Below are positions 9,969-18,386 of a DNA stretch of 49,780 nucleotides, piece after piece. The DNA comes from Mycobacterium sp. (GTDB lineage Bacteria; Actinomycetota; Actinomycetes; Mycobacteriales; Mycobacteriaceae), in the NCBI GenBank assembly GCA_025965975.1, contig JAOPVX010000387.1, positions 1 through 49,780 on the forward strand. Direction: 5' to 3'. Numbering within the stretch: position 1 is the stretch's first letter; each line of letters begins with the position of its first letter. Under the pieces are notes generated by a model. It saw nothing but the letters and a program-made list of their open reading frames with translations, did not search any database and was not told where the DNA came from. A program made the translations under genes and the position numbers.

Positions 9969-10828
9969 GTGAGCACGCGAAGCTCGGCTACATCGGGTTG
10001 GGCAATATGGGCGCCCCGATGGCCAAGCGTCTGGTCGACTGGCCCGGCGGGGTAACGGTTTTCGACGTCCGCACCGAGGCGATGACGCCGCTGGCCGAAG
10101 CGGGCGCCACCCTTGCGGACAGTCTTGCCGACGTCGCGGCCGCCGACATCATCAGCGTCACCGTCCTGAATGACGAGCAGGTGCGCGACGTGGTGGGCGA
10201 GCTTGCGGTGAACGCGAAGCCAGGCACGGTCATCGCCATTCACTCCACGATCAGCCCTGACACCGCCGTCGAGCTGGCCGAACGGCTTGCACCGCAAGGT
10301 ATTCACGTTGTCGACGCGCCGGTCAGCGGCGGTGGCGGGGCGGCCGAAAAGGGCGAGCTGGCGACCATGGTTGGCGCCGACCGCGAGGTGTACGAGCGCA
10401 TCAAGCCGGCGTTCAAACAGTGGGCGTCGATGGTGATCCACGCCGGCCAACCCGGCGCGGGTACTCGAATGAAGCTGGCCCGCAACATGTTGACGTTCAC
10501 GTCGTATGCCGCGGCCTGCGAGGCGATGAAACTGGCCGAGGCGGCAGGGATCGATCTGCAGGCGCTTGGTCGGGTGGTGCGCCACACCGACGCGCTGACC
10601 AGCGGAGCCGGTGCGATCATGGTCCGCGAGGACATGACGCAGCTGGGGCCCGATCACTGGCTCCACGACGCGTTCACCCACACCCGCGGTCTTGGCGAGA
10701 AGGACCTGAGCCTGGCGTTGGCTTTGGGGGAGGCGGTGGACGTCGACCTCCCGCTCGCAGAGGTGGCGCTGGAAAGACTCGCCGACGGGCTCGGTGTGCC
10801 GCACCCCGCATCGAGCACGAAGGAGTAG
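9965..10828 (+). CDS. Beta-hydroxyacid dehydrogenase, NAD(P)-binding (Rv0770-type)
   Basis: This 287-residue member of the 3-hydroxyisobutyrate/tartronate-semialdehyde dehydrogenase family opens with the Rossmann motif GYIGLGNMGAPMAKRL. It carries the substrate-loop DAPVSGGGGAAEKGEL (residues about 116-131) and the catalytic lysine in GTRMKLARNM. The ATG overlaps the stop of the SDR gene by 4 nt, indicating coupling. Together with aldA and the SDR it forms a series of oxidations from alcohol to aldehyde to acid. The exact hydroxyacid is not identifiable. Confidence 0.9.
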   Translation: MSEHAKLGYIGLGNMGAPMAKRLVDWPGGVTVFDVRTEAMTPLAEAGATLADSLADVAAADIISVTVLNDEQVRDVVGELAVNAKPGTVIAIHSTISPDTAVELAERLAPQGIHVVDAPVSGGGGAAEKGELATMVGADREVYERIKPAFKQWASMVIHAGQPGAGTRMKLARNMLTFTSYAAACEAMKLAEAAGIDLQALGRVVRHTDALTSGAGAIMVREDMTQLGPDHWLHDAFTHTRGLGEKDLSLALALGEAVDVDLPLAEVALERLADGLGVPHPASSTKE

Positions 10829-10831
10829 GTC

Positions 10832-11275
10832 ATGGACGAGCTACGCCGCAAGGGCCTCGCGAAGATGAACGAGGTCTACGCGTGGGAAATGCCCAACATC
10901 GAAGGGGACGAGTTCTTCGATCTGACCGTCGACCACCTCTTCGGCGCGATCTGGACCAGGCCAGGACTGTCGATGCGCGACAAGCGGATCATGACGCTGA
11001 CGGTGGTCACCGCGCTCGGTTTGCAGGACCTGTGCGAGGTCCAGGTCAACGCCGCCATGCAGAACGATGAGCTGACCGAGGACGAGTTGAAGGAGATGGC
11101 GGTCTTCCTCACCCAATACGTCGGATTCCCGCTCGGTTCGGGCCTCAACGGCGTCGTCGGGCGCGTCACCGCCAAGCGCAAGAAGGCCGCGGAGAAGGGC
11201 GCAGGCAACGACAAGAAGGCGAACGTGAACGACGCCGTCAAGATGCACACCGGTAAGACCCTCCATGACCAGTAG
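10832..11275 (+). CDS. Carboxymuconolactone decarboxylase-like protein (Rv0771-type)
   Basis: This 147-residue all-alpha protein has the carboxymuconolactone decarboxylase/AhpD-like fold: FFDLTVDHLFGAIWTRPGLSMRDKRIMTLTVVTALG, shown here only for recognition, then an E-V-Q-V-N helix. It lacks the C-x-x-C of AhpD, so a peroxidase role is unlikely and a decarboxylase or lactonase-like role is possible. The C-terminal 30 residues are lysine-rich. It begins 3 nt after the previous gene and overlaps the next by 11 nt, so it is firmly in the aldA operon. Confidence 0.82.
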   Translation: MDELRRKGLAKMNEVYAWEMPNIEGDEFFDLTVDHLFGAIWTRPGLSMRDKRIMTLTVVTALGLQDLCEVQVNAAMQNDELTEDELKEMAVFLTQYVGFPLGSGLNGVVGRVTAKRKKAAEKGAGNDKKANVNDAVKMHTGKTLHDQ

Positions 11276-12491
11276 GTACGCCGAGCTCTCCCGCGAGCAG
11301 CTAGCCGCCCTTGTCCCCGAGCTGCTGCTTATCGGGCAGATGATCGATCGTTCTGGAATGGCTTGGTGCATTAGCAATTTCGGTCGCGAAGAGATGCTGC
11401 AGATCGCGATCGAGGAGTGGGCTGGGTGCAGCCCGATCTACACGCGGCGCATGCAGAAGGCCCTGCGCTACGAGGGCGACGACGTCATCACCATCTTCAA
11501 AGGCCTGCAACTCGACATCGGCGCGCCGCCGCAGTTCATGGACTTCCGATACACCGTGCACGACCGCTGGCACGGCGAGTTCCGGCTCGACCACTGCGGG
11601 GCGCTGCTGGACGTCGAGCCGATGGGCGAGGACTACGTCCGCGGCATGTGCCACGACATCGAGGATCCGACCTTCGATGCCACGGCGGTGGCCACCAATG
11701 CGAAGGCTCAGGTGCGGCCGATTCACCGTCCGCCGCGCGCGCCGGCCGATCGGCATCCGCACTGCGCGTGGACGGTGATCATCGACGAGTCGTACCCACC
11801 CGTCACCGGTATTCCCGCGCTGGACATCATCCGCCGAACCCGCGCCGCCGGCACCGAACTCGATCCCATCGACGCTTCCGACCAGGGCCAGGCCGATTAC
11901 TCGGGGGCGTTGCTGTCGGACCTCGACTTCGCGGCGTTCTCACATTCCGCATTGGTGCGGATGGCCGACGAGGTGTGTCTGCAGATGCACCTGCTCAACC
12001 TGTCGTTCGTGCTCGCGGTGGGCAAGCGGGCGGGAACTGACACCGAACTCGCGAAGGAGATCTGCACCAAGCAGCTGATCGGCCTTGCTGGTGTGGCGGC
12101 CGAACGCATCCACCGTGCTCTTGACCTGGCAGGCGGGATCGAGGGTGCGGTGCGCGTGCTCGAGTTGCATCCGCTGTTCAATCCGGCGGCCTATGTGTCG
12201 GGCGAGTTCGGCCAGGACTCGGTGCATGTCCACCGGTCGTCCGCGCACGAAGACGTGGCATGGATCTCGTTGGTCACCCCCGCCGAGACGCGGCCCCTTC
12301 AGGCGATCGTCGCCGCCGTCGACCCGCATCTGGACGTGGAGGTTGCGGGAACCGACACCGACTGGACTGCGCGCGTTATCGAGACCGGCACGGCAGCAAA
12401 GGAATTCCCGGAAGTGTCGGTGGCGAAGGTCAGCGGCGGTTCGACGTTCGTGTTCGAGCCGAGGAAATCGTTGCCGCTGACGGTGGTATGA
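11265..12491 (+). CDS. Uncharacterised 408-residue protein at the end of the aldA operon
   Basis: I do not recognise this protein with confidence. Residues 1-140 hold a tryptophan- and histidine-containing block (RYTVHDRWHGEFRLDHCGAL) and a second Cys/His segment (MCHDIEDPTFD). These faintly recall the L-2-amino-thiazoline-4-carboxylate hydrolase domain; this is a guess. Residues about 220-310 are helical (LVRMADEVCLQMHLLNLSFVLAVG) and end in a possible substrate-binding region. No signal peptide or membrane segment is evident. It overlaps the carboxymuconolactone decarboxylase-like gene by 11 nt and, convergently, the next TetR gene by 62 nt. I recall no counterpart at this place in M. tuberculosis. 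Confidence 0.7.
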   Translation: MTSRYAELSREQLAALVPELLLIGQMIDRSGMAWCISNFGREEMLQIAIEEWAGCSPIYTRRMQKALRYEGDDVITIFKGLQLDIGAPPQFMDFRYTVHDRWHGEFRLDHCGALLDVEPMGEDYVRGMCHDIEDPTFDATAVATNAKAQVRPIHRPPRAPADRHPHCAWTVIIDESYPPVTGIPALDIIRRTRAAGTELDPIDASDQGQADYSGALLSDLDFAAFSHSALVRMADEVCLQMHLLNLSFVLAVGKRAGTDTELAKEICTKQLIGLAGVAAERIHRALDLAGGIEGAVRVLELHPLFNPAAYVSGEFGQDSVHVHRSSAHEDVAWISLVTPAETRPLQAIVAAVDPHLDVEVAGTDTDWTARVIETGTAAKEFPEVSVAKVSGGSTFVFEPRKSLPLTVV

Positions 12492-13074
12492 CCGCGGCGC
12501 CCACCCAGCGCCGCAGGTAGTCTCGCAATTCGTCGCCTTGGCGCGGCGGTCGGCCAGGGTCGATGACGAACGACTGGATGATCCGCAGCAGATGCTCGGC
12601 GAGTTCGTCGAGATCGGCATCCGTGAAGCCAAGGCCGACCCAGTCGACGTCGAAACGGCGAACCATCGAGTGGGCGAAGTCCAGCGCAACGTCGGATGTC
12701 ACCGACTCGGTATGGGGATTCGGCCGCCCGGGAACGACGAGTAGGCCAAGGTGTTTGTCCGCAGGCAACCACTCGAGGGCGGTAGCGACGGCTTCCGCGA
12801 CGGCGTCGGCCGGATCGGTGATGTCCTGCAGATGAGCGGCCAACCGGTCAAGGAAGCCGCTTGCGGCGTGTACGGCCGCCGCGACGAGCAGCGCCTCGGT
12901 GCTTGGAAAATATCGGTAGACCGTCTGCCGGGTGACGCCAAGCGTGCGGGCGACGTCGGCGATGGAAAAGTCGGCGCCGCGCGCGTCGATGGCGTCGCCC
13001 GCCGCGTCGAGGATCCGCGAGATCGCTTCCTCGTCGGTCGTCGGCGCCGATCCGGACCAACCGTGGGTGCGCAC
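12430..13074 (-). CDS. TetR-family regulator downstream of the CYP125-like gene
   Basis: This 214-residue protein has a TetR DNA-binding domain at residues about 18-62, with the recognition helix in LGVTRQTVYRYFPSTEAL. GTG at 13074 is favoured because TACGAT (13081-13086, minus strand) ends 6 nt before it, which predicts a leaderless transcript in addition to any read-through from the P450 31 nt upstream. The last about 20 codons are antisense to the end of the 408-residue gene. The likely target is the CYP125-like promoter region, where an AAGTGT direct repeat lies just upstream of the -10. Effector unknown. Confidence 0.82.
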   Translation of the reverse strand: MRTHGWSGSAPTTDEEAISRILDAAGDAIDARGADFSIADVARTLGVTRQTVYRYFPSTEALLVAAAVHAASGFLDRLAAHLQDITDPADAVAEAVATALEWLPADKHLGLLVVPGRPNPHTESVTSDVALDFAHSMVRRFDVDWVGLGFTDADLDELAEHLLRIIQSFVIDPGRPPRQGDELRDYLRRWVGAAVIPPSAATISSARTRTSNRR

Positions 13075-13080
13075 CAGCGG

Positions 13081-13086
13081 ATCGTA
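13081..13086 (-). promoter_or_regulatory. -10 element of the second TetR gene
   Basis: The minus strand reads TACGAT (TANNNT), ending 6 nt before GTG at 13074. It lies within the 31-nt gap after the P450 stop and suggests independent leaderless transcription of the regulator. Confidence 0.4.
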
Positions 13087-13105
13087 GCTTCCGCCAGGTA
13101 GCCAG

Positions 13106-14452
13106 TCAGGTTCGGTAGGAGACCGCCAGCTCCTTGACCCCGTTGAGCCACCCCGACCGAAGCCGGCGGGGCTCGGACAGTTTGGCGATGTTCGGGATCT
13201 GGTCGGCGATCTCGTTGAAGATCAGCTTGATCTCCATGCGGGCCAGGTTCGCGCCGATGCAGTAATGCGCACCGTTGCCGCCGAAACTCAGGTGCGGGTT
13301 GGGGTCCCTGCTGATATCGAATTGGAACGGGGACTCGAAGACAGATTCGTCGTAGTTGGCAGAACTGTAGAACAGACCGGCGCGCTGGCCCTCGCGGATG
13401 GTGACACCGCCGAGTTCGGTGTCGGCCAACGCCGTTCGCTGGAAGCAGTGAACGGGCGTGGCCCAGCGGACGATTTCGTCGGCCGCGGTGTCGGGGCGTT
13501 CACGCTTGAACAGTTCCCACTGATCAGGGTTCTCGAAAAAGGCGTTCATGCCGTGCGTCATGGCGTTGCGGGTGGTCTCGTTGCCCGCGACGGCGAGCAG
13601 GATGACGAAGAACGCGAACTCGACGTCGCCGAGCGCTTCGCCGTCGATATCGGCCTCGATCAGCCGGGTGACGATGTCGTCGGCCGGGCAGCGGCGACGC
13701 TCCTCGGCCATGTTGTAGGCGTAGCCCATCAGCTCGGCGTTGGCGGCGATCGGATCGTCGGCGAAGTCCGGATCTTCGGTGTTCATGATCGCGTTGGTCC
13801 AGTGGAACAACTTGTCCCTGTCGGCCTCTGGCACGCCGATCAGGTCGGCGATGGCAAGCAGCGGCAGGCCCATCGCGATGTCACCGACGAAGTCACCGCT
13901 CTCCTTCTCCCTTGCGGAGGCAACGATTACGCGGGCGGCGACGGCGAGCTTCTCCTCGAGCGTGGCGACCGACCGGGGCGTGAAGAGCCGTGACACGATC
14001 TTGCGCAGCCGGGTGTGCTCGGGTGCGTCGTGGTTGATCAGCAGCGCCTTGGTCAGCTCGAGCTGTTCGGATGTGGTGCCGTCGGGCATCCGCATGACCG
14101 CACCCTTGCGGTTGGTTGACCACAGGTCGCCGTCGCGCGAGATGGCCTTGATGTCCTCGTGACGGCTGATGACCCAGTAGCCGCCGTCGTCGAAGATCGA
14201 GTCGGTCTGCGCGCTCCACCACACCGGCGCGGTCGTGCGCAGTTCGGCGAACTCGGTGACGGGGATGCCCTTGAGCAAGACGTCGGGGTCGGTGAAGTCA
14301 TATCCCTGGGGCAGGCGCGCGGCGCCTTGGGGATTGGCACCGCCCTGGGGCAGGCGCGCGGCGCCTTGGGGATTGGCACCGCCCTGGGGCAGGCGCACGG
14401 CGCCTTGGGGATTGGCACCGCCCTGTCCGAACGGACATGTGCTCTGCGTCAT
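13106..14452 (-). CDS. CYP125-like cytochrome P450 with N-terminal tandem repeat
   Basis: From about residue 50 onward this 448-residue P450 closely resembles CYP125, the cholesterol C26/27 hydroxylase. It shows YDFTDPDV, a PVTEFAELR segment, I-helix [21 protein letters not shown], heme loop [16 protein letters not shown] and the C-terminal [14 protein letters not shown]. Its N-terminus is unusual: after [10 protein letters not shown] come three 13-residue units of GGANPQGA(A/V)RLPQ in place of CYP125's short leader. ATG at 14452 is chosen over 14467 because the TATGGT -10 (14459-14464) would place the transcript start at this codon and overlaps the region before the other ATG. A side-chain sterol hydroxylase role is inference; CYP125 paralogues vary in substrate. 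Confidence 0.88.
   Translation of the reverse strand: MTQSTCPFGQGGANPQGAVRLPQGGANPQGAARLPQGGANPQGAARLPQGYDFTDPDVLLKGIPVTEFAELRTTAPVWWSAQTDSIFDDGGYWVISRHEDIKAISRDGDLWSTNRKGAVMRMPDGTTSEQLELTKALLINHDAPEHTRLRKIVSRLFTPRSVATLEEKLAVAARVIVASAREKESGDFVGDIAMGLPLLAIADLIGVPEADRDKLFHWTNAIMNTEDPDFADDPIAANAELMGYAYNMAEERRRCPADDIVTRLIEADIDGEALGDVEFAFFVILLAVAGNETTRNAMTHGMNAFFENPDQWELFKRERPDTAADEIVRWATPVHCFQRTALADTELGGVTIREGQRAGLFYSSANYDESVFESPFQFDISRDPNPHLSFGGNGAHYCIGANLARMEIKLIFNEIADQIPNIAKLSEPRRLRSGWLNGVKELAVSYRT
14306..14422. repeat. 39-bp tandem repeat, three copies, inside the CYP125-like gene
   Basis: Units begin at 14306, 14345 and 14384 with exact 39-bp spacing. The first two are identical over the unit, and the third differs by a single G-to-A, changing Ala to Val in the protein. 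Each copy encodes [13 protein letters not shown], so copy-number change would keep the reading frame. Confidence 0.95.
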
Positions 14453-14458
14453 ACCCTG

Positions 14459-14464
14459 ACCATA
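14459..14464 (-). promoter_or_regulatory. -10 element of the CYP125-like gene
   Basis: The minus strand reads TATGGT, ending 6 nt before ATG 14452. This decides the start codon and predicts a leaderless message. An AAGTGT direct repeat lies immediately upstream, between this and the expected -35. Confidence 0.5.
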
Positions 14465-14469
14465 CATCG

Positions 14470-14483
14470 AAGTGTCAAGTGTA
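14470..14483. promoter_or_regulatory. Possible regulator site, AAGTGTCAAGTGTA
   Basis: Two AAGTGT copies are separated by one base in the spacer of the predicted CYP125-like promoter. The same 63-nt divergent region also carries the purD promoter. The neighbouring TetR protein is the natural candidate to bind here, although the site is a direct repeat and not a clean dyad. Confidence 0.3.
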
Positions 14484-14501
14484 TGGCCGAATCAGAGGCG
14501 T

Positions 14502-14507
14502 TAGGGT
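14502..14507 (+). promoter_or_regulatory. -10 element of purD
   Basis: TAGGGT fits TANNNT and ends 8 nt before the GTG at 14516. This spacing would place the transcript start at or just before the start codon. Confidence 0.4.
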
Positions 14508-14515
14508 TGGCCCTT

Positions 14516-15784
14516 GTGCGCGTCCTGGTGATCGGATCCGGAGCCCGTGAACATGCATTGCTGCTCGCGCTGCGCCAAGATCCCGAGGTGGCGGAGCTGG
14601 CCGTCGCCCCTGGCAACGCGGGGACCGCGATCATCGCCGACCAGTACGAGGTCGACGTCACCTCCGGCGACGCCATCGCGCAGCTGGCGCAACGCATCGG
14701 CGCGGACCTGGTTGTCATCGGGCCCGAGGTGCCGCTGGTCCTCGGGGTCGCCGACACGGTGCGCGCCGCAGGCATCGCTTGCTTCGGGCCGACGAAGGAC
14801 GCCGCGCGCATCGAGGGGTCGAAGTCGTTTGCCAAGGAGGTGATGACCGCCGCAGGGGTGCGCACAGCGACCAGCGAGATCGTTGACAATCCGGCGCACC
14901 TCGACTCGGCGATCGACCGGTTCGGGCCATCCGCCGGCGATCCGGCCTGGGTGGTGAAGGACGACGGGCTGGCTGCGGGCAAGGGAGTGGTGGTGACCGC
15001 CGACCGCGACACGGCAAGGGCACACGCCGCCAGCCTGCTCGACGCCGGCCATCCGGTGCTGCTCGAATCCTTTCTCGACGGACCCGAGGTCTCGCTGTTC
15101 AGCATCGTCGACGGCGAGACCGTATTGCCGATGCTGCCCGCGCAGGACTTCAAGCGGGTCGGCGACAACGACACCGGGCCCAACACCGGCGGCATGGGCG
15201 CCTACGCACCGTTGCCGTGGCTACCCGACGAGGTTGTCTCGCAGATTGTCGACGATGTCGTGAAACCCGTTGCGGCCGAGATGGTTCGGCGGGGCAGCCC
15301 GTTCGCGGGTCTGCTGTACGCCGGGCTGGCGATCACATCGCGGGGTCCAGCGGTCGTCGAATTCAACTGTCGCTTCGGCGATCCCGAGACGCAGTCCGTG
15401 CTGGCGCTGCTGGAAACCCCGCTCGGGCAACTGCTGCGTGCCGCCGCGACGGGTCAGCTGGCCGACCAGCCTCCGCTGCGCTGGCGCGACGGTTACACCG
15501 TGACGGTGGTGCTGGCCGCCGAGAACTATCCGGGCCGGCCGCGGGTGGGCGACGTCATCGCCGGCGCCGAAGCAGACGGCGTGCTGCACGCCGGAACTAC
15601 GCGCCGCGACGACGGCGCGATCGTATCCTCGGGTGGCCGGGTGCTGTCGGTCGTCGGGGCGGGCCCCGACCTGGTGGCCGCCCGTGAGGCCGCTTACCCG
15701 CTGATCAAGTCGATTCGGTTGCCGGCCAGCCACTTTCGCAGCGACATCGGGCTCGCCGCAGCCGAAGGCCGGATCAGCCTCTAA
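14516..15784 (+). CDS. purD: Phosphoribosylamine-glycine ligase PurD
   Basis: This 422-residue enzyme catalyses the ATP-dependent joining of phosphoribosylamine and glycine to give GAR, the second step of purine synthesis. The N-terminal domain starts [15 protein letters not shown], followed by the family signature APGNAGT. The ATP-grasp region has [13 protein letters not shown] and a metal-binding [14 protein letters not shown] near residue 284. GTG at 14516 gives the standard family start and length; the longer open frame upstream is not part of it. It diverges from the CYP125-like gene. Its TAA stop overlaps the stop of the convergent esterase by 2 nt. M. tuberculosis has ggtA next to purD at this spot; here it is absent. 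Confidence 0.97.
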   Translation: MRVLVIGSGAREHALLLALRQDPEVAELAVAPGNAGTAIIADQYEVDVTSGDAIAQLAQRIGADLVVIGPEVPLVLGVADTVRAAGIACFGPTKDAARIEGSKSFAKEVMTAAGVRTATSEIVDNPAHLDSAIDRFGPSAGDPAWVVKDDGLAAGKGVVVTADRDTARAHAASLLDAGHPVLLESFLDGPEVSLFSIVDGETVLPMLPAQDFKRVGDNDTGPNTGGMGAYAPLPWLPDEVVSQIVDDVVKPVAAEMVRRGSPFAGLLYAGLAITSRGPAVVEFNCRFGDPETQSVLALLETPLGQLLRAAATGQLADQPPLRWRDGYTVTVVLAAENYPGRPRVGDVIAGAEADGVLHAGTTRRDDGAIVSSGGRVLSVVGAGPDLVAAREAAYPLIKSIRLPASHFRSDIGLAAAEGRISL

Positions 15785-16692
15785 GCCGTAAGCAGCGGCG
15801 CCATCCAGACCAGCTCCGCAGGAAGCTGCGAACTCCAGAACCCGCCGTCGTGTCCACCGGGTGAGAACCCGCCCGCGGGCGGGTTGGGCAGCTGCGCGAT
15901 GAATTGCTTTGTCGCCGAATAGAACGGATCGCTGTCGCCGCAATCGATTCGGATCGGAATGGACCCGAGCTGGGGAAGTCCCCAAACGGTGTTTGCCGCG
16001 AAATCGTCGGCGCCGTCGAACGCACCGGACGCGGCCGCGCCGGACGTCGTCCACAGCGCCGGGCTGACCGCGCAGATCGCGGCGGTGCGGGCCGGGCCGA
16101 GCCGCCCGCCGAGCAGCAGCGCACCGTAACCGCCCATCGACCAGCCGAGGAACGCGACGCGTGACGTGTCGAGGCCTTGCGAGCTGAGCATCGGTATCAA
16201 TTCATTGACCACCATGGCGCCCGAGTCCTCGCCCGACGCCCGCTTGTGCCAGTAGCTTCCGCCGCCGTCGACCGCGACGACCGCGAACGGCGGGAGGCCC
16301 GCCGCGACCGCCTGCGCCAGGCCCTGCTCGACGCCACCGGCCATCACGCCCGCCGCGTCCTGACCTTTGCCGTGCAGCGCGATCACCGGACGCAACGGCG
16401 CAGCCTGGCCGGGCGGGCGGGCGATCGCCCAGTGTGTCGCCACGCCGCCCCGCGCCGCCGAGACGAACGAGCCGTCGACGTACGTCGGCGCAGCGGTCGG
16501 CGCGGGCTCAAGTGGCCGAGGCGGAGCCAGCGGCGCACCGGCACTCGTCATCGACACCTGCGGCCCGGCAACGGACGCGCTCGGCGTGTGCAACGCGGAG
16601 CCCAATGCGTACGCGCCTGCCGCGCCTGCCGCCGCGCCGACCCCGAGGCGCAGAATCGCGCGGCGGCTCAGTTCGGACATGCGGGCCATCAT
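15781..16692 (-). CDS. Tat-exported esterase of the antigen-85/esterase-D fold (Rv0774c-type)
   Basis: This 303-residue alpha/beta hydrolase has an N-terminal Tat signal: [20 protein letters not shown] near residues 8-27, twin arginines followed by a hydrophobic stretch. The mature protein shows ALHGKGQDA (oxyanion strand), the nucleophile elbow GWSMGG, an aspartate in CGDSDPF and a histidine in [10 protein letters not shown]. It would hydrolyse esters in the cell envelope. Starts at 16692, 16689 or 16680 are all possible; the last keeps the full Tat motif. A proline/alanine linker follows the signal. Convergent with purD. Confidence 0.85.
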   Translation of the reverse strand: MMARMSELSRRAILRLGVGAAAGAAGAYALGSALHTPSASVAGPQVSMTSAGAPLAPPRPLEPAPTAAPTYVDGSFVSAARGGVATHWAIARPPGQAAPLRPVIALHGKGQDAAGVMAGGVEQGLAQAVAAGLPPFAVVAVDGGGSYWHKRASGEDSGAMVVNELIPMLSSQGLDTSRVAFLGWSMGGYGALLLGGRLGPARTAAICAVSPALWTTSGAAASGAFDGADDFAANTVWGLPQLGSIPIRIDCGDSDPFYSATKQFIAQLPNPPAGGFSPGGHDGGFWSSQLPAELVWMAPLLTA

Positions 16693-16773
16693 GCCATCGG
16701 CGGTTGGCCGGGCCGCCGCCGACTTCCCTGAGTAAAGGCTGATGATTAGCCGAAAGCGCTATGCCGCAACCCG

Positions 16774-17415
16774 GTGGCTGGCAGCATGCTAGACGTGACG
16801 GCAGCGGTCACTCCCAAGGGAGAACGCAGGCGGTATGCGCTGGTCAGCGCCGCCGCTGAGCTGCTGTGCGAAGGCGGGTTCGACGCGGTGCGGCACCGCG
16901 CCGTCGCCCGCCGTGCTGGGCTGCCGCTGGCGTCGACGACCTACTACTTCTCCTCCCTCGACGACCTGATCGCCAACGCCGTCGAGCACGTCGGAATGCG
17001 CGAGGCCGAGCAGTTGCGGGCGCGAGTGGCCGTGCTGTCACGGCGGCGCAGGGGTGTCGAGTCGACCGCCGAGGTGTTGGTGGATCTGTTGGTCGGTGAG
17101 ACCCCCGGGCAGCGGATCAGCGAGCAGTTGATCTCGCGCTACGAGCGCTACATCGCGTGCGCGCGGCAACCCGGCCTGCGTGACATTCAGCGGCGGATCC
17201 TGCGGCAGCGCACCGACGCGGTGGTCGAAGTCGTCGAGCGGTCCGGCCGGGCGGTGCGCGCCGAACTGCTCACTGCGCTGGTGTGCGCCGTCGACGGCGC
17301 GGTGGTGGCGGCGCTGGTGGGCGATGGTGACGGTCCGCGGGCCACGGCTCGGGCGACGTTGATCGACGTGATCGACGTGCTCGCGCCGATCGACGAAAGA
17401 GTGGCACAGGTCTGA
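16774..17415 (+). CDS. TetR-family regulator (Rv0775-type)
   Basis: This protein of up to 213 residues has a TetR DNA-binding domain at about residues 18-64, with recognition helix AGLPLASTTYYFSSLDDL. The ligand domain contains an arginine-rich helix (VAVLSRRRRGV). GTG 16774 and ATG 16786 are both possible starts. A TATGCC 8 nt before the GTG slightly favours the longer form, though no good -10 consensus is present. It diverges from the Tat esterase gene across about 80 nt with no obvious dyad. Target and effector are unknown. Confidence 0.8.
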   Translation: MAGSMLDVTAAVTPKGERRRYALVSAAAELLCEGGFDAVRHRAVARRAGLPLASTTYYFSSLDDLIANAVEHVGMREAEQLRARVAVLSRRRRGVESTAEVLVDLLVGETPGQRISEQLISRYERYIACARQPGLRDIQRRILRQRTDAVVEVVERSGRAVRAELLTALVCAVDGAVVAALVGDGDGPRATARATLIDVIDVLAPIDERVAQV

Positions 17416-17477
17416 CCGAAGGAACGCATCAGGCGGTGCTCTCAACGCGTACAAGGCTTTTGACGTGCGGCGCCGGA

Positions 17478-18353
17478 CTAACCGCCCAGCTGCCTACGGA
17501 TCGCGGTCAGCTCGCGTTGCGCCTTCTCGATTAGTGCCTGAACCTGTTCGAGGCGCGGAAGCACGTCGCCGGAGTCGGGTTGTTGCGCCGGACGCCGCCC
17601 CGGCGCGGGTGCGAGATCGCTCGGCAGCGTCGGCGTGATGATGTAGCCGGACGCGAAGTCGCCATACGTGGTCACGTCGTCCGGCCGATGAAACCGGTAG
17701 AGCGCGACATACGCGCAAACCACGGCGTCGACGGGATCCTCGTCCCTGTCCAGCTGCGCCTGTCGAGTCGCGGCAGCGATCCTGTTGCGCAGCTCCACCC
17801 AGGCCACGTTGTGGTTCACTCGGAGCCGGGGCGTCGCCTTGTCGAGCCCCTCGATCAGCGTCATCAACGAGAGCAGTTCGCGACGGCGGTCCTCGACCTC
17901 GCCCTTCTTGTACTTCAGGATCTTTGGCAGACGGAACAGCACGACGGTGGCCGCGTGTGGGAAGACCTCGATGGCCCGCCGCTCGGCGCGGGACTCCGGG
18001 TCCATGTCGAGGTCCAGCCGACCGCAGAGCACAGCTCCGCGCGGCGGATCGAACAACGCATTGGCCTTGTTGGCGAAATGGGGGCCCGCATCGAACCGCA
18101 TGAAGTCCTTGCCCAACTCGATCTCCGCGATCCGGCGGCCCTCGGAATTGGGCACGATCAGCGGGGCGTCGATGGCAACCAGGCATTCGTCGCTGACGTA
18201 GGGAGCGATCGCGGCATCGATGCCTGCGTCGTCCTGCGCGCTACCGACGTGCAGAAGTCGACCGCCGGGGTCGATCACCGCGACTCCGGTGTGGTTCTTC
18301 TCGCCCCATGGGATATCAAGCCCAACGAAGTACATACGCCTACTGTCCCCCAT
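17478..18353 (-). CDS. DUF429 family protein, RNase H-like fold (Rv0776c-type)
   Basis: This protein of up to 291 residues belongs to the DUF429 predicted nuclease family, which has an RNase H-like fold. Visible features are the first beta-strand with its acidic residue (VGLDIPWGEKN), the second acidic strand (VAIDAPLIVPN), the FPHAATVVLF segment and the late acidic pair in DEDPVDAVVCAYVA. The family's activity is not demonstrated. The C-terminal 40 residues form a predicted helix (LPRLEQVQALIEKAQRELTAI). ATG 18335, giving MYFVGLD, is the better start than 18353 because the fold begins at once. Divergent from purB. Confidence 0.75.
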   Translation of the reverse strand: MGDSRRMYFVGLDIPWGEKNHTGVAVIDPGGRLLHVGSAQDDAGIDAAIAPYVSDECLVAIDAPLIVPNSEGRRIAEIELGKDFMRFDAGPHFANKANALFDPPRGAVLCGRLDLDMDPESRAERRAIEVFPHAATVVLFRLPKILKYKKGEVEDRRRELLSLMTLIEGLDKATPRLRVNHNVAWVELRNRIAAATRQAQLDRDEDPVDAVVCAYVALYRFHRPDDVTTYGDFASGYIITPTLPSDLAPAPGRRPAQQPDSGDVLPRLEQVQALIEKAQRELTAIRRQLGG

Positions 18354-18372
18354 CCGCGCCCACCCGCCGCCG

Positions 18373-18378
18373 TAAGCT
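18373..18378 (+). promoter_or_regulatory. -10 element of purB
   Basis: TAAGCT fits TANNNT and ends 8 nt before GTG 18387, the same geometry as at purD and purM. No clear -35 was seen. Confidence 0.4.
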
Positions 18379-18386
18379 GTGTTCCT

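Noticed and set aside
14306-14422. CRISPR-like array
   Set aside because: The units are contiguous with no spacers and encode protein in frame, so it is a coding tandem repeat.
14453-14467. Upstream ATG at 14467 for the CYP125-like gene
   Set aside because: It lies upstream of the TATGGT -10, which would leave it untranscribed, and it adds only five residues.
14159-14515. Extension of purD into the CYP125-like repeat region
   Set aside because: The translation there is the antisense of the 39-bp repeats. PurD starts naturally at GTG 14516 with its conserved GSGAREHAL.
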